Shown in pieces: positions 49,270 to 59,369 of a stretch of 64,000 nucleotides of DNA (position 1 is its first letter; every line of letters starts with the position of its first letter). The translations under genes were made by a program, and so were the position numbers. Under the pieces are notes generated by a model. That model did no database searches. It was not told where the DNA came from and saw nothing but the letters and a program-made list of their open reading frames with translations. The DNA comes from Sneathiella glossodoripedis JCM 23214 (GTDB lineage Bacteria; Pseudomonadota; Alphaproteobacteria; Sneathiellales; Sneathiellaceae), in NCBI RefSeq assembly GCF_000616095.1, contig NZ_BAMS01000002.1, forward strand, positions 610,452 to 674,451. The letters run 5' to 3'.

Positions 49270-49550
49270 GTCCCGACCTCTCTGTGACCGCCACTGGAAA
49301 TGACGCAGGTAATCTCTGCAAACGTGCCTAACTGAACCCACATGCCATTGGATAGATTTTGGAAGACAATCATTTCACCGCCGCCGCTATGTGTCTTTCT
49401 CCACACCTCCTGCATCCCATCTTTTTTAATCTTGGCATACAGGTCAGCAGGGTTTTCGGTACATGCTATTCGAAGCGGTGCCGGGAACATCTGAGCACTG
49501 GCAGTAGACATAAAAAAAGCCGCGAAAATCGCAGCTAGCAAAATCCTCAT
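49266..49550 (-). CDS. Exported phage protein, 94 aa
   Basis: Clear signal peptide (MRILLAAIFAAFFMSTASA, cleavage before QMF). The mature part is about 75 aa with two Cys and a GGGEMIVFQNLSNGMWVQLG segment. No known domain. Its place among lysis and tail genes and its export suggest an envelope-directed role. Confidence 0.65.
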   Translation of the reverse strand: MRILLAAIFAAFFMSTASAQMFPAPLRIACTENPADLYAKIKKDGMQEVWRKTHSGGGEMIVFQNLSNGMWVQLGTFAEITCVISSGGHREVGT

Positions 49551-49559
49551 AACAACCTC

Positions 49560-49899
49560 CTACGGTTTGGGATAACGGGCTTTAATCGTGTTTATTTTGG
49601 TCAGTAATGGACCTAAATCGGGGTCTTCTGCCGTACCCGTTGGATCTTTTCGTGCAAGGTATTTTAAAATGGCATCGAAAGCATCACCGCTGGTCTCTTC
49701 AAAGGCACCTTCTGCTAATCTCTGCAATGTAATCAGCTTTTCTTTTTTCTCGGTAGCCGCGCGTATCAGGAACTTCACTCCACTCTGATCCATTCCAAGT
49801 CTGACGCGCATCTACGGGAGCCGTGGGAACCGCTATCCCTCCCTCTGGCGGGGTTGAAAAGCTCCCTAAATAATTACCCTCAGCATCAACATAAATCAT
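49560..49899 (-). CDS. Phage hypothetical protein after the tail fibre (frame interrupted)
   Basis: Begins MIYVDAEGNYLGSFSTPPEG, with a QTWNGSEWSEV segment, like short proteins that follow tail fibre genes. Near 49714 the frame changes (two bases missing from GCGC, or one extra): SAEGAFEETSGDAFDAILKY continues to 49560. Joined, about 113 aa. It may assist fibre assembly; no family is assigned. Confidence 0.55.
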
Positions 49900-51053
49900 G
49901 ATGGTATCCTTGCGTAAATCTTGACATTCCAGTTTGCATTTGTGGCCTGTTGAAGCGTACCCGTTGTCTTGTCATAAACGTTGTAGACGTTTGTTACGTT
50001 ACCAAATCGCAGGTAGATATTTGTGCTATCCGCATAGAGCGCTGAACCTTTTGAGCTAGACCCTGTACCCCCATCACCGGGCGTAATCGCCGCCACTGTC
50101 TCGTCATTCACCGCCCAATTATGTTCCGTTGTTTGACAGACAAGCGCTACCGTAATATCTGAGAGTTGGGGAGTTTCAGAAAGGCCATGAGCCAAGGTTA
50201 ACAACCCTGCTGATGTAATGCTTTGCAAATCGCTTTCAAACACATCACCAACAGAGTTAATCAGATTACCACTGCCATCGGTCATAACCTGATCTATCTT
50301 GAGATAGTAGGTATACCCACTTGGGATACTGGCTGCTGTTGATGATGTGTCAAAACCGTAATCTACAGAGTTATCACTATCTTTGACGATAGCGAACTTG
50401 TAATACCTTGTATTTGGCGCCACCGTCCCAGAGAACAGACCCCCCGCATTATTGCCAGCCACCCAAGTAGCGTCCAGTTGTTTGGTCATTGCACTACCGA
50501 CAATATCAACAGTATCTGTACTATCGCGCGCGTATCCCGCCGTAATATCTACGTCATGGTCTGGGTCTGTTGCATTGATGGAGACGGTAAATCCTGAGCG
50601 ATATCCGGGTGGGTATGGCAGTTTAGTCCACTCGGGCTCTGCGCTTGCGCCTTTGGTTGTCAGCACATAACCGTCTTGCCCATAGGCTAATTCTGTAGGC
50701 CGGTCACTCGCACCGCCCACAATAAGACTCCCTTGTGTCAAGTCGGCCATCTTAGCGAGCGTTATCGAACCATCCGCTACCGCCCTGCCGTCTACGTTAT
50801 CCTGTGTCCATATCGTAGTATCAGAGCTATCCTTCAAAACCACTTTATAATTTAAAGACTGCAGGTAAATGGTCGCAAATTTTCCCTCACTATCAGCAAC
50901 AACAGGGTTGGCGTGAGCTACTGAAAGGGCTGCATCTGTGTACGTGTCCTCTGGCGTTGACGTCCCTGCCTGATAGAAGTACAGTTTAGCGCCAGAGAGT
51001 GGATCGCCAGCACTATCGAGTGCCCTTACTCGTGGGCTTTGAAATATTGCCAT
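49896..51053 (-). CDS. Tail fibre or tailspike-like protein
   Basis: 385 aa from ATG 51053 (GAGGAAA upstream). The N-terminal LDSAGDPLSGAKLYFYQAGT and LQSLNYKVVLKDSSDTTIWT region is the head-binding part found in many podovirus fibres. The rest is Gly/Ser/Thr/Asp-rich and beta-structured, with a GDGGTGSSSKG segment near the end. It is probably the host-range protein. It starts just after a strong terminator and shares 4 nt with the next small gene. Confidence 0.75.
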   Translation of the reverse strand: MAIFQSPRVRALDSAGDPLSGAKLYFYQAGTSTPEDTYTDAALSVAHANPVVADSEGKFATIYLQSLNYKVVLKDSSDTTIWTQDNVDGRAVADGSITLAKMADLTQGSLIVGGASDRPTELAYGQDGYVLTTKGASAEPEWTKLPYPPGYRSGFTVSINATDPDHDVDITAGYARDSTDTVDIVGSAMTKQLDATWVAGNNAGGLFSGTVAPNTRYYKFAIVKDSDNSVDYGFDTSSTAASIPSGYTYYLKIDQVMTDGSGNLINSVGDVFESDLQSITSAGLLTLAHGLSETPQLSDITVALVCQTTEHNWAVNDETVAAITPGDGGTGSSSKGSALYADSTNIYLRFGNVTNVYNVYDKTTGTLQQATNANWNVKIYARIPS

Positions 51054-51063
51054 ATTTTCCTCA

Positions 51064-51089
51064 TAAAAAAAGACGGTCAAAAACCGCCT
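51064..51089 (-). terminator. Terminator before the tail fibre gene
   Basis: AGGCGGT pairs with ACCGTCT (one G-U) around a 5-nt loop and runs into seven T on the minus strand. It would end transcripts from the ejection-protein genes, so the fibre and lysis genes may depend on antitermination or a separate promoter. Confidence 0.8.
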
Positions 51090-51135
51090 GCAAATTCCAC
51101 ATGATTTTCCCCCCATAATCCCCTATATTAGGAAT

Positions 51136-51327
51136 ATGAGAGAACCCGCTTATTATATTGCCTGCCTACTCCTGCTTGGAATGATCTGGCTGCTTGGTGT
51201 CTGGTCCATAATCGTTGTATTCTTTGGTTTTCTAACCTATTTTATCTATTTCCGCGTTCGTTACGGTTATTGGCAGACGGTTGAGGAGATAGAGAACGGT
51301 GACCCTCCACGCCCCCCGCTGCCATAA
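51136..51327 (+). CDS. Small two-helix membrane protein on the opposite strand
   Basis: 63 aa, opposite to the late genes. Two hydrophobic helices (about residues 7-24 and 26-42), then RVRYGYWQTVEEIENGD and a Pro-rich end. It overlaps the 3' end of the ejection gene by 86 nt. AGGA lies close to the ATG. Possibly a lysogenically expressed moron. Confidence 0.55.
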   Translation: MREPAYYIACLLLLGMIWLLGVWSIIVVFFGFLTYFIYFRVRYGYWQTVEEIENGDPPRPPLP

Positions 51328-53399
51328 GCGCGGACGCAAATGAGGATTGAGGCAACGCAGGCTTAACCCCTTTGGAATATGTCCTCCCTGCCCCCTTGGT
51401 CGCCTTGGATGCGCTGTTAATTAAGATATAGCTGGTAACATCACCGCTAAGCCCCATCGCCAAAGCAAACTTTTGGAAAGCCTCTTGCGCTATCTTTGAA
51501 ATTGCCACTGCAGTTCCCGGATGATTTACGGTCCCTTCTGGCCTATGTGTCGCCCGGTTAATCGCACTTCTGAGAGAGGAAAGCTTAGGTAAATCGTTTC
51601 CGAAAATCTCTTTCATCAGTTTAGGATTATCTTTCATCGCAGTATCAAAGTTGTTTACAAAAGCCTGTCCATTAAAGGACTTTTTGCCATTATTCTCTTT
51701 GACAACATTCTTGAACAATCTTGTAAATGCTGTCTCTTTGAATGCCGCCCATTCAGCTATTAGGCCCTAAAATTTCTCGAACACGAACAGCCACTTTAGT
51801 CGCATTGTCCTTGCCGCCCAATCTCCCTTTACCAAAGAGATAACTAAGAGCCTGATTTTCATCTGCATCAAACTTGATAATTTTCTCAATCTCTGCGCCA
51901 GCTACATCATTGCCCTGTTTCGTATATAAATCACTATACCGCTTGCGAGCGCTCCTTGCTTCTTTCAGTACAGATAAAGCTTGCTCATCACCTTCAAAAA
52001 GGGCTTTATCAAAAGCATCATCCAGCCAGCTATCAAGCTCATATTTAACAACAAGAACATTTCTCTTGTCGGTTGGGTTTTTTGCCGCGTCTGCCATAGC
52101 GCCAAGTTTACGGCGTGTAGCCTCCAGCCTTTTAAGGGATACAGCCGTAATATTTTTCCCTTTGGCGATTGACTTGATTTCTTTAATGGCCCGAATTGTG
52201 GCGGGGGTCATTTCTTTATCAACAAAGGTCGTTCCTTCTTTAAATCGTTCCCCAACCCGCTTGGAAAGCTCACCAAGGCTTTCAACACTCAAACGGGCGT
52301 CATATTCTGCAGCCTGTTCATATGCTTGGTTAATAGCTGATTTTTGCGCGTTGGATCGGTTCTTTATCCCTTCCGTTACAATACCAGCTCCGTCAACCTC
52401 GCGAGTCACACTTGGGGCACCTCCAGCAAGGTCACTTTGCATTACATCTTTGGCTTCGAGCATTTCGGTTGTTTTTGCTTCATCGAAACGCTGCATATCC
52501 TTCTGTGCTCTATCCCCAAAACCGCCTTTTCTTGCAAGGTCTTCTTTCTGAATAAGCCCAAAGTCCTGCGTTGCCTCACCTTTTGAGGTGCGAATACCCC
52601 ATCGCTTATTTTCAGCTACCGCAGCCGCAACTTTTGGATCCACACTTCCGTCAATCATGCGTGAGAACTCTTTAGCCGCAGCCTCATTAAATACAGCCGG
52701 GTCAAAGCCCAACTCTTTAACGAATTCCTTGCCTCGCTCTGTAAGCCCCTTTCCGGCGTGATATAGTTTACTGCTTGAGAAAAGGCGTTTAACCCCTTGC
52801 ATAATAAATGGAGTTACCGCCTCTGCAGCACCACCAAATACAGCGGAAACACCAGCCTTAATAGGATCAATGCCCTGCTTAGAGCCTAACGCATTTGCCC
52901 CTAGATCGGAAGCTGCTGAGGTAGTCCCGTAAGCGGCTGCGCCAATACCAAAACGTGCTAATGCGCTTGCTCCCATTGACGCGACCTTGGAAGCAGGCAA
53001 AAATTTAGCGATTTCCGCTATTAAAGTGGAAAAATCACTTCCAGAGACCCCCGGTTTATTGATGTAGTATTTGTTTCCTTCATATGTAACAAAAGGATTT
53101 CCTTCATCGTCAAAATCACTCTCTACACCCGGAACATATTCCTTTAGAATATTGATTTGTGACTCCGGTCTGGAGTCTAGAGCTAAACCACCAAGGAGTT
53201 TGACAGCATCCCCGACTCCAGTATAAGGCACTTTCAAATCATAAATATCTTTTTCGGAATCATAATCAACAGGCGGCGGGGGGGCGTTTAATTCTGCTTT
53301 TCGCTTGGCAATCTTATCTTTTAAGGTCACTTCTGGCTGAACCGGGGCAGGCTGATTCATTTCTGCCTTACGGGCGGCTATCTTCTCCCTCAAACTCAT
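51242..53399 (-). CDS. DNA ejection (injection) protein, large (frame interrupted)
   Basis: The first 548 residues (53399-51753) start with two copies of a short motif (LREKIAARKAEMN, LKDKIAKRKAELN), a Gly/Ala-rich central segment (ASALARFGIGAAAYG) and long helices, like P22 gp20/gp16-type internal proteins. Near 51763 the frame changes (one extra or two missing bases) and IAEWAAFKETAFTRLFKNVV continues to 51242. Joined, about 719 aa. It should be a virion protein expelled into the cell with the DNA. Confidence 0.7.
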
Positions 53400-54670
53400 T
53401 CGCTGTAACCCTCTTCGATTAGCCGATCGATTGCCGCTGTTTCGTCAAACCCCTGCTCTTGAAGCTCTGCAAGGCGGGTTTCCCCATCGTCATCGTGACC
53501 ATTCAGATACAGGCGGTCCATTGCATCACCGAATTCTCTGGACCCTACGGAAATACCCTCACGCAACAAGCGCCGCTTAATCCGCATTGCTCGTAAAAGC
53601 TCTTCCTTATAGACCTCCATGTTAGCCTCAAACTGTGCCGGGCTTTGGTCTTCCGCGATTGTCGCTTTCTTTAAAGATTCCAATTCCTGAACAGATGCAG
53701 CAGCCCCCGTGATTTCCTTACGATAAGCGTTGAAGTCTCGATTAACCATTGTGCGAAACTTGGTAAAATCTTTTAAGAACTTCCGCTCATCGTCCGACAT
53801 ATCCATTGCCGCTTTATCTTTTAACTCAGAGAGATAGGCCCCTAACTTCCCCTGAAATGTCATAAAACTAGGATTGTACCTCTGGTCAATATCCATCACA
53901 CGAGAGAACGTTTCCTCAAGCCCTGCTATCTCCTTCTGAATGCCGGTTGTCACAGACTTGGTAAGAGGTACATTTTCCGGCTGTCCATTAGTTGAAATAA
54001 CCGTTCCGTCCGGCCCAGTGCGAACAAATAACCCTTGCTGCTTTTCGGGGGGCCTGAACCCATCAACAGACTGCAGTTGACCATTTGGCCCCTGCTGAAC
54101 AAATACAGGGTTTCCGTTTTCATCAATCGCTTCGAAGGGTTTAGTATATTTATGCTCTTTAGGATTATTCCGGTCCAAAATCTGTTGAATGGTTGAGGCT
54201 TCATTAACCTGCTGCTGCAGCCATGCTCTTTTCTCTTCAATAGACGCATTCATGGGCGGGGCGTCATCTACAGCTCCCGGATACTGTTTAGCAGCCTGCA
54301 TCAAAGAGGTTTGGTATACTTGGTCAAACTGTTCGTCTGGTGTTGCTAATACAGTTGCTGCAAGCTTTCCCGCCTGCTGTGTTATATCCTCTAATTGCTT
54401 TCGCTTATCCGCCTCCATCCCCTGAATGCTTTTTTCCATCTGCATTGCCATCTGGGGATCAACTGAATACATCTCTTTAGCAACCTGTTTACGGTTGGCA
54501 ATATCCCCGCCAAACTGACCAGCTAACGCATTGCGCTGTTTTTCCTGCGCCATTTTATAATCGTTATGGGCAAGGGCCTGCTCTCCCCGCTTCAAGGAAA
54601 GGGCGTTCATTTTTTGCTGCTGGCGGTGGTTCTGGATAGCCGCCATGTTAATTCCATATTCGTTAGCCAT
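53396..54670 (-). CDS. DNA ejection-associated protein
   Basis: 424 aa from ATG 54670, overlapping both neighbours. It is almost entirely helical and Gln-rich (IQNHRQQQKMNALSLKRGEQ), with coiled-coil stretches. Position between the gp7-like and the large ejection gene matches the P22 gp7-gp20-gp16 set. Family assignment is by context and composition. Confidence 0.65.
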   Translation of the reverse strand: MANEYGINMAAIQNHRQQQKMNALSLKRGEQALAHNDYKMAQEKQRNALAGQFGGDIANRKQVAKEMYSVDPQMAMQMEKSIQGMEADKRKQLEDITQQAGKLAATVLATPDEQFDQVYQTSLMQAAKQYPGAVDDAPPMNASIEEKRAWLQQQVNEASTIQQILDRNNPKEHKYTKPFEAIDENGNPVFVQQGPNGQLQSVDGFRPPEKQQGLFVRTGPDGTVISTNGQPENVPLTKSVTTGIQKEIAGLEETFSRVMDIDQRYNPSFMTFQGKLGAYLSELKDKAAMDMSDDERKFLKDFTKFRTMVNRDFNAYRKEITGAAASVQELESLKKATIAEDQSPAQFEANMEVYKEELLRAMRIKRRLLREGISVGSREFGDAMDRLYLNGHDDDGETRLAELQEQGFDETAAIDRLIEEGYSE

Positions 54671-55280
54671 TATATGCCAGCAGAGCGTTCTGCAGTCCCT
54701 GATTGATAATTCTTGCGTTGTTGGTGTAGCCGGATGCTCTCGCATTACCGTTATTCACTGCCAGATTAGCCTGAGCTGTCGCATTTTGAGCCCCTAGCGC
54801 TGCCGTGTTTGCTGTTGCCTGCTGACCAATACCAGCAAGAGCATTTAATCGATTTACATAATTCCCATATTCAGCCGAAGCCATCCCGTCACCAAATCGA
54901 ACAAGAGCCTTTTCATGTGCACCACTTCGCAAGCGTCCTCTTGCAGCCGCTGATTTATCCAGTGCGTTAATACCCTCTGCCAATCTGAACTGATAGCCGG
55001 GAGACGCTTTGAAATTACCTACAGCCGCGTTATAGATTTCCTGATTTTGGGGCGCCGACATACCGGGAATACTGACGCCCGATAGGGCTGAGGTAGCGTA
55101 TAGAGCATTTCGCCCGATATCTCTCCAAGGTGCGTAATCTTCTCTGTTCTGCCTATACTGCGCATCGAGAGTCTTGGACGCCTTACTGTTTCCTGAACTC
55201 TGTGCATTAGTAGCGCTTTTGTTTGACAGAAAGCTGGCACCTGTACTAACGACCGATGCAGCAAAATCCCATAATCCCAT
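54663..55280 (-). CDS. DNA transfer protein, gp7-like
   Basis: 205 aa. MGLWDFAASVVSTGASFLSN followed by Ser/Ala/Asn-rich helical sequence, DYAPWRDIGRNAL and GYQFRLAEGINALDKSAAAR, which are typical of small podovirus ejection proteins. The start lies 5 nt after the gene before it. Confidence 0.72.
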   Translation of the reverse strand: MGLWDFAASVVSTGASFLSNKSATNAQSSGNSKASKTLDAQYRQNREDYAPWRDIGRNALYATSALSGVSIPGMSAPQNQEIYNAAVGNFKASPGYQFRLAEGINALDKSAAARGRLRSGAHEKALVRFGDGMASAEYGNYVNRLNALAGIGQQATANTAALGAQNATAQANLAVNNGNARASGYTNNARIINQGLQNALLAYNG

Positions 55281-55284
55281 GCTA

Positions 55285-55707
55285 TTACTCCAACATTTCC
55301 GCCGCTCTCATGGCGGTCAATAACTCATCAATTTTGTTGCTGGCATCCTCAACAGCGGCTGCTATAGCCGTTACCTCAGATTGGTCGTAACTCGCCCCTA
55401 CGGTCAGAGAGGAAAGGCTTAGATCAGCTATACTAGGCAGCTTTTTCACGGTGCCGCCCTTGGCTGTGGTTGCGTAATCTTCTGCCCCAACCAAATCCCC
55501 TGTAGCCCCGTGACTTTCAGTTGCATTGATGTGATTGGTCAGGAGTTCAGTATTATCCAAATCCTCTATCGCAGAGCCGGCTTTTGCTACCTGCGCCCAG
55601 CTTAGTTGGGCCTCTTTTGTTATGCGTGGGACAACCACCTGCACCAGCCACCGTTCTAATCCTGGAGGTAATCCTCTAGGAGGTGGGGGTAGTTTGTTAT
55701 CAGCCAT
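55285..55707 (-). CDS. Phage structural protein, 140 aa
   Basis: From ATG 55707 (GGAGATTAAGA upstream), overlapping the gp10-like stop by 8 nt. A Pro-rich start (NKLPPPPRGLPPGLERW) is followed by helical segments. The position corresponds to the tail needle/head completion (gp26, gp14) slot in P22. The product is not recognised from sequence. Confidence 0.55.
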   Translation of the reverse strand: MADNKLPPPPRGLPPGLERWLVQVVVPRITKEAQLSWAQVAKAGSAIEDLDNTELLTNHINATESHGATGDLVGAEDYATTAKGGTVKKLPSIADLSLSSLTVGASYDQSEVTAIAAAVEDASNKIDELLTAMRAAEMLE

Positions 55708-57069
55708 TCTTAATCTCCGCAAAACCGCCCATAATTGCTCGTTTAACCGGATCGGATATTGTGACCTCAATCATCCGTTGGCGGAATGAGCCAAGTCGCC
55801 ACCAGACCGCACGAGCTGAATATTCACCCAAGGCTCCGAAATCTTCCCAAAGCTCATTTGACCAGTTACGACCGCCATCATCTGAAAATCTCAACATTGC
55901 CTGCGGGGTTTGCCCCTGCCCTGTCGTAGCGCCAACGCCTGTTTCAATATCAAGTTGAAAGCGAGGCATGACGATTGTTTGGTCTGTATTATCTCCGTAA
56001 GGAACAGAAATAACTTTCGACACGAGGGGGTTCGATTTATCTGCATACACATCCAGAGAGAGGGAATTGATTGTATCTGCCCCGACTAAATGCTTGTTAT
56101 AAGCCCTGCAGTAGGTAGTCGCTGCCCATCCAAGTTGCCCGTAGGTCTCCCGCTCATGCCATTCGCCCATAGCGGCGTCATAAACAAATGTTGCTTTACC
56201 CGGAAAAGTTAGAACGTAAAAAGCATGGCCTGAATCCGTATAAGCCACCCAATTGCCTCTGATGCGGTAAAGTCCTTTATCTCATCCTCAATAGGAGGCG
56301 TGGAGATAACTACCGGGTTGTATCCGTCTGCTCGTCTAACCGTTAGATCGCTTGCTAGCCAAAAGACGGTATTGTCCATTTTTGCAACTGTTAGCGCAGC
56401 TGCGCAGCCCACTTCTAAAGATACGTTTGAAATACGTTCAAAAGGGAAATCTGCATCCCCTGAGTTAAACCAGACTTCCGTTGTGTCTGTTCCAAATATC
56501 CAGAGCTCACGATGGTCTGAAAACACTCTTATTGAATTATCTGCAGCCATTTCCGCTGTTGCATATTCCAAAGCGTCATACTCTGTGCCATCCAGCAGGG
56601 CCGAAATAAAAAACTCTCCCGTATTTGGTCGGGTAAAAATAAAATACCCATCCTGATAAGTTACGCTTGAAGCGCCGGGAAAATCGGGGTCTGCTATCTG
56701 CGAAAGACCGTCTGCAACCGTGTAAACATATCCTCTAGGATTCTGAACAATAACAAGCTGTGTGCCGTTGGTTGCCATAAACACATAGTCGCCGCCCGTA
56801 ATTGTTCCCAGACTTTCAGTAGTGCCATCCTGTAAAACCTTGTAGAGTGTCTTTCCGGATACAGCATATAGAAAGCTTCCCATCATCAACATGCCGCGAA
56901 TATCCACCAGACTGCTAAAAAGCACCTGTCCGGGCGTTCCCATAAGCACAACATCACTCTTGGCTGTTGGCGGGGCTTTTTCAGCATAAAGGTTTACCAA
57001 TCTCTGACTTGAAAGCGGCTTTGACCGGCTTTTATAAGAGTTGGTTGCAAAAGGTATTCGTCTAAGCAT
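55700..57069 (-). CDS. Packaged DNA stabilisation protein, gp10-like (frame interrupted)
   Basis: The first part (57069 to about 56251) has LVNLYAEKAPPTAKSDVVLM and TPGQVLFSSL, typical of the family, and a beta-propeller-like middle (SVTYQDGYFIFTRPNTGEFF). At 56248-56250 one G of GGGG is missing; the correct frame is AIGVAYTDSGHAFYVLTFPG and ends MIEVTISDPVKRAIMGGF. Joined, 456 aa, close to P22 gp10. It seals the head after packaging. Confidence 0.78.
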
Positions 57070-57127
57070 GTAAAATTGCTTTCACTTTCCACAAGACAAA
57101 TGAAATATTCACGACTATGGTGTGAGA

Positions 57128-57502
57128 ATGAAAAAACTACTTCTCGTATTACTATTGGGTGGCTGTGCTACTAATTATGAGACAGCGGATAAGCCTGTAT
57201 GGATTGATGAACAGGCTGCAATTGTTGCGGCTTACCGCTCGGATAAAACCCAACATTATAAAGTTGAAATCTATCCAACTGACGGTGAAAAAAAACTCCT
57301 GCAAGCCGGGGCTCACAAACCGACGCTGTGGCGACTAATTCGAAGCCTTGACAAAACCTGCAAGTTACCTACTGCTCAACAAGACCTTGCTAAAGGCTGG
57401 AAGTATGAATATGAACTTTTTAGCGATGTGACAGGGAAGCTTGTTTCAAGAATCTTTTACACCGCCAAAGAGTGCGACATAGAGCTTGACCAAGTGAGTT
57501 GA
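57128..57502 (+). CDS. Prophage lipoprotein
   Basis: From ATG 57128, 124 aa. Signal MKKLLLVLLLGGC with lipobox LLGGC (Cys about residue 13), then polar sequence with two more Cys. Opposite in strand to the late genes and overlapping the end of the gene at 57446 by 57 nt. Likely made in the lysogen and placed in the envelope; superinfection exclusion or serum-type functions are guesses. Confidence 0.7.
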   Translation: MKKLLLVLLLGGCATNYETADKPVWIDEQAAIVAAYRSDKTQHYKVEIYPTDGEKKLLQAGAHKPTLWRLIRSLDKTCKLPTAQQDLAKGWKYEYELFSDVTGKLVSRIFYTAKECDIELDQVS

Positions 57503-58366
57503 TAACCTTCCCAAAAAGCTATCTTTTTTAACCACGCCCATCTCATAAGCCATATGTTGCGCCCAAGGTTCTGCAAATAGTCTTGTAAACTGTGTTGCCA
57601 GTCTTGACCGCCTCATAACACGCACCCAAGGCACGCCCCACATTAAATACCCTGCCCTTACCTCAGAATTGACAGTAATGGCATAGGCTTGATCTGCTTC
57701 CCAAATATCATCTGGAATAAACCCCTGCCCGCGAAGTTCTGTACATATGACCTTTGCCCCAGCCCCATCCGATCCACCCGTACTGTTTCCCGCTTGTTCA
57801 CCTGTACTATGTTCAGAAGCCGCTGGTGAACCGCTAAAACTCATAGAGCCATCATCAACGGACGACCCCGTAGCTCCCGGCCCTGCTGCTTCACTATTAT
57901 TCCCGTTATCGTTAACCCCAAGGCCCATAGAGGCTGCTGCTGCGGCTCCTGCGTCAAGGCCCATAGAAGCGTTCTCTGCACCTGCGGCGACGTCCGCCGC
58001 GCCAATACCAGTTCCCGGGCCTACCGCGCCACCATAATCCAAACCTAAATCGCTAATGTCATTTTCTAGGTTATGCTCTATTGCGGCCTTGGTGGCTTGC
58101 ATTGTCAAAGATATAGGGGTAGGCATCGCAAATTGCATTGTATCTAACTGACCAATAGCTGCCATCTGCTGTGCAATACTCATATCCTCGACATTTGGCG
58201 TATTAATATCAGCCGGGTCGTTGTCCACATCCCCGTAGGCTGTTGCCCCTAAAGAATTTTGAGAAGCCGCATTCCCCAGATTGGCAGGAACGGCTGCACT
58301 AGCTGCTAAATTGTTTGGGGTGCTTATCCATTTCATTTTGGATTCAAAGGGAATTAAGTTGTTCAA
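57446..58366 (-). CDS. Phage protein with a Gly/Ala/Asn-rich centre
   Basis: 306 aa. Residues about 20-205 are low-complexity (many Ala, Gly, Asn, Ser; for example GPGTGIGAADVAAGAENASM). The C-terminal 100 residues are ordered: CTELRGQGFIPDDIWEADQA, then GYLMWGVPWVRVMRRS and AEPWAQHMAYEMG. That C-terminal domain occurs in other phage proteins, with unknown role. It overlaps the previous gene by 4 nt. Confidence 0.65.
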   Translation of the reverse strand: MNNLIPFESKMKWISTPNNLAASAAVPANLGNAASQNSLGATAYGDVDNDPADINTPNVEDMSIAQQMAAIGQLDTMQFAMPTPISLTMQATKAAIEHNLENDISDLGLDYGGAVGPGTGIGAADVAAGAENASMGLDAGAAAAASMGLGVNDNGNNSEAAGPGATGSSVDDGSMSFSGSPAASEHSTGEQAGNSTGGSDGAGAKVICTELRGQGFIPDDIWEADQAYAITVNSEVRAGYLMWGVPWVRVMRRSRLATQFTRLFAEPWAQHMAYEMGVVKKDSFLGRLSTHLVKLYVALFGGVKDS

Positions 58367-58701
58367 TAGTACAAAGCCTCGTTAGGCTCCCCCTCGTAAT
58401 TTACTGCATTCAGGGCGGCGATTTCAGTCATGGCAATAGCGGCCTTTCTCTCTAATTCAGGCGAGGCTAGGCCAAATTCATCACCGCACTCATTCGCAAT
58501 CACCATAACCCATGCGTTAACTGCCTCGTCAGGCGTATCATTAACTGACCAATAGATTTTACCCCGGTTAAACAGGTTCGCGTGTGTCTGCGTGATAAAC
58601 TCTTCAACTAACGTAGCGTCTGAGTTAGAGGCTGTTTGCCCCCGACCCAGCACACCTAGCTTACGCAAGACTTTTTGCCTGATTTCAGATTTTGTAGCCA
58701 T
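58363..58701 (-). CDS. Head completion (adaptor) protein
   Basis: 112 aa: ATKSEIRQKVLRKLGVLG at the start and a helical body (EAVNAWVMVIANECGDEFGL). Size, helicity and position between the coat cluster and gp10-like gene match gp4-type adaptors that bind the portal. It shares one base with the small gene before it. Confidence 0.65.
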   Translation of the reverse strand: MATKSEIRQKVLRKLGVLGRGQTASNSDATLVEEFITQTHANLFNRGKIYWSVNDTPDEAVNAWVMVIANECGDEFGLASPELERKAAIAMTEIAALNAVNYEGEPNEALYY

Positions 58702-58895
58702 TATGCCGCTTCAAAATGTGAATTCTTTTCAAGTTTTAGAATAAACTTTTCATTCAACTCTGAGCAATCAACTGGCTTATTGAGCGGAAAGACAAGTCCA
58801 AACATTTCGCAGTATTTTGGATCATTGTCACCAGATCCAATAAACTTGAATTTCAATTCATCTACTGGTTCGGCAACAAGTTTCTTTTTCGTCAT
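58701..58895 (-). CDS. Small phage protein, 64 aa
   Basis: From ATG 58895 with GGAG upstream: TKKKLVAEPVDELKFKFIGS, then YCEMFGLVFPLNKPVDCSEL. Hydrophilic, with two Cys. No family recognised. It lies between the decoration and adaptor genes. Confidence 0.6.
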   Translation of the reverse strand: MTKKKLVAEPVDELKFKFIGSGDNDPKYCEMFGLVFPLNKPVDCSELNEKFILKLEKNSHFEAA

Positions 58896-58934
58896 CTGTA
58901 TCTCCATAAACAAGGGGGCCGAAGCCCCCAATCA

Positions 58935-59358
58935 TTAGTACGCTACGTAATAAACACACAGGCTGACTGTGCCTGTAGTGCCTGTTGCCGGGGCCGTGTC
59001 GACATGAATATCAATAGTGTCCTCAGCACTCAAAGTAAGCGGGTGGGCAGTAGATGCGGCTGAACGAGCCACTCCACCGGCCTGTGCAACGGTTGAGGCA
59101 GCAATGAAATAATCATCATCCCCGCCATAACCCACATCGAGCGTAAGTTGGTGTGCCGTTACTATCAAGATCGTCGGTCACAAGAACAACATCCAGAACG
59201 ACAGCGTTCTTGGGGAGGCGAACCATTTGAATGATATCGTCAACCACCAAGGCCGCTGTAAGTTCATAGGTTGCTTTTGCGCAGGCAACGCCGTCACCCA
59301 TTGGCTGATAAACAGGAGCCGTTGCGGCTGCTGCAGTTGATGTAAATGTGCTAGCCAT
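58935..59358 (-). CDS. Head decoration-type protein (frame interrupted)
   Basis: The 5' part has ALVVDDIIQMVRLPKNAVVL and DVVLVTDDLDSNGTP. Near 59147 the frame changes (two C missing, or one extra base) and LTLDVGYGGDDDYFIAASTV continues, ending VSLCVYYVAY. Joined, about 141 aa. Proteins of this kind directly follow N4-gp56-type coat genes in many prophages and are thought to be capsid-associated. Confidence 0.65.
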
Positions 59359-59369
59359 TATCTAACTCC

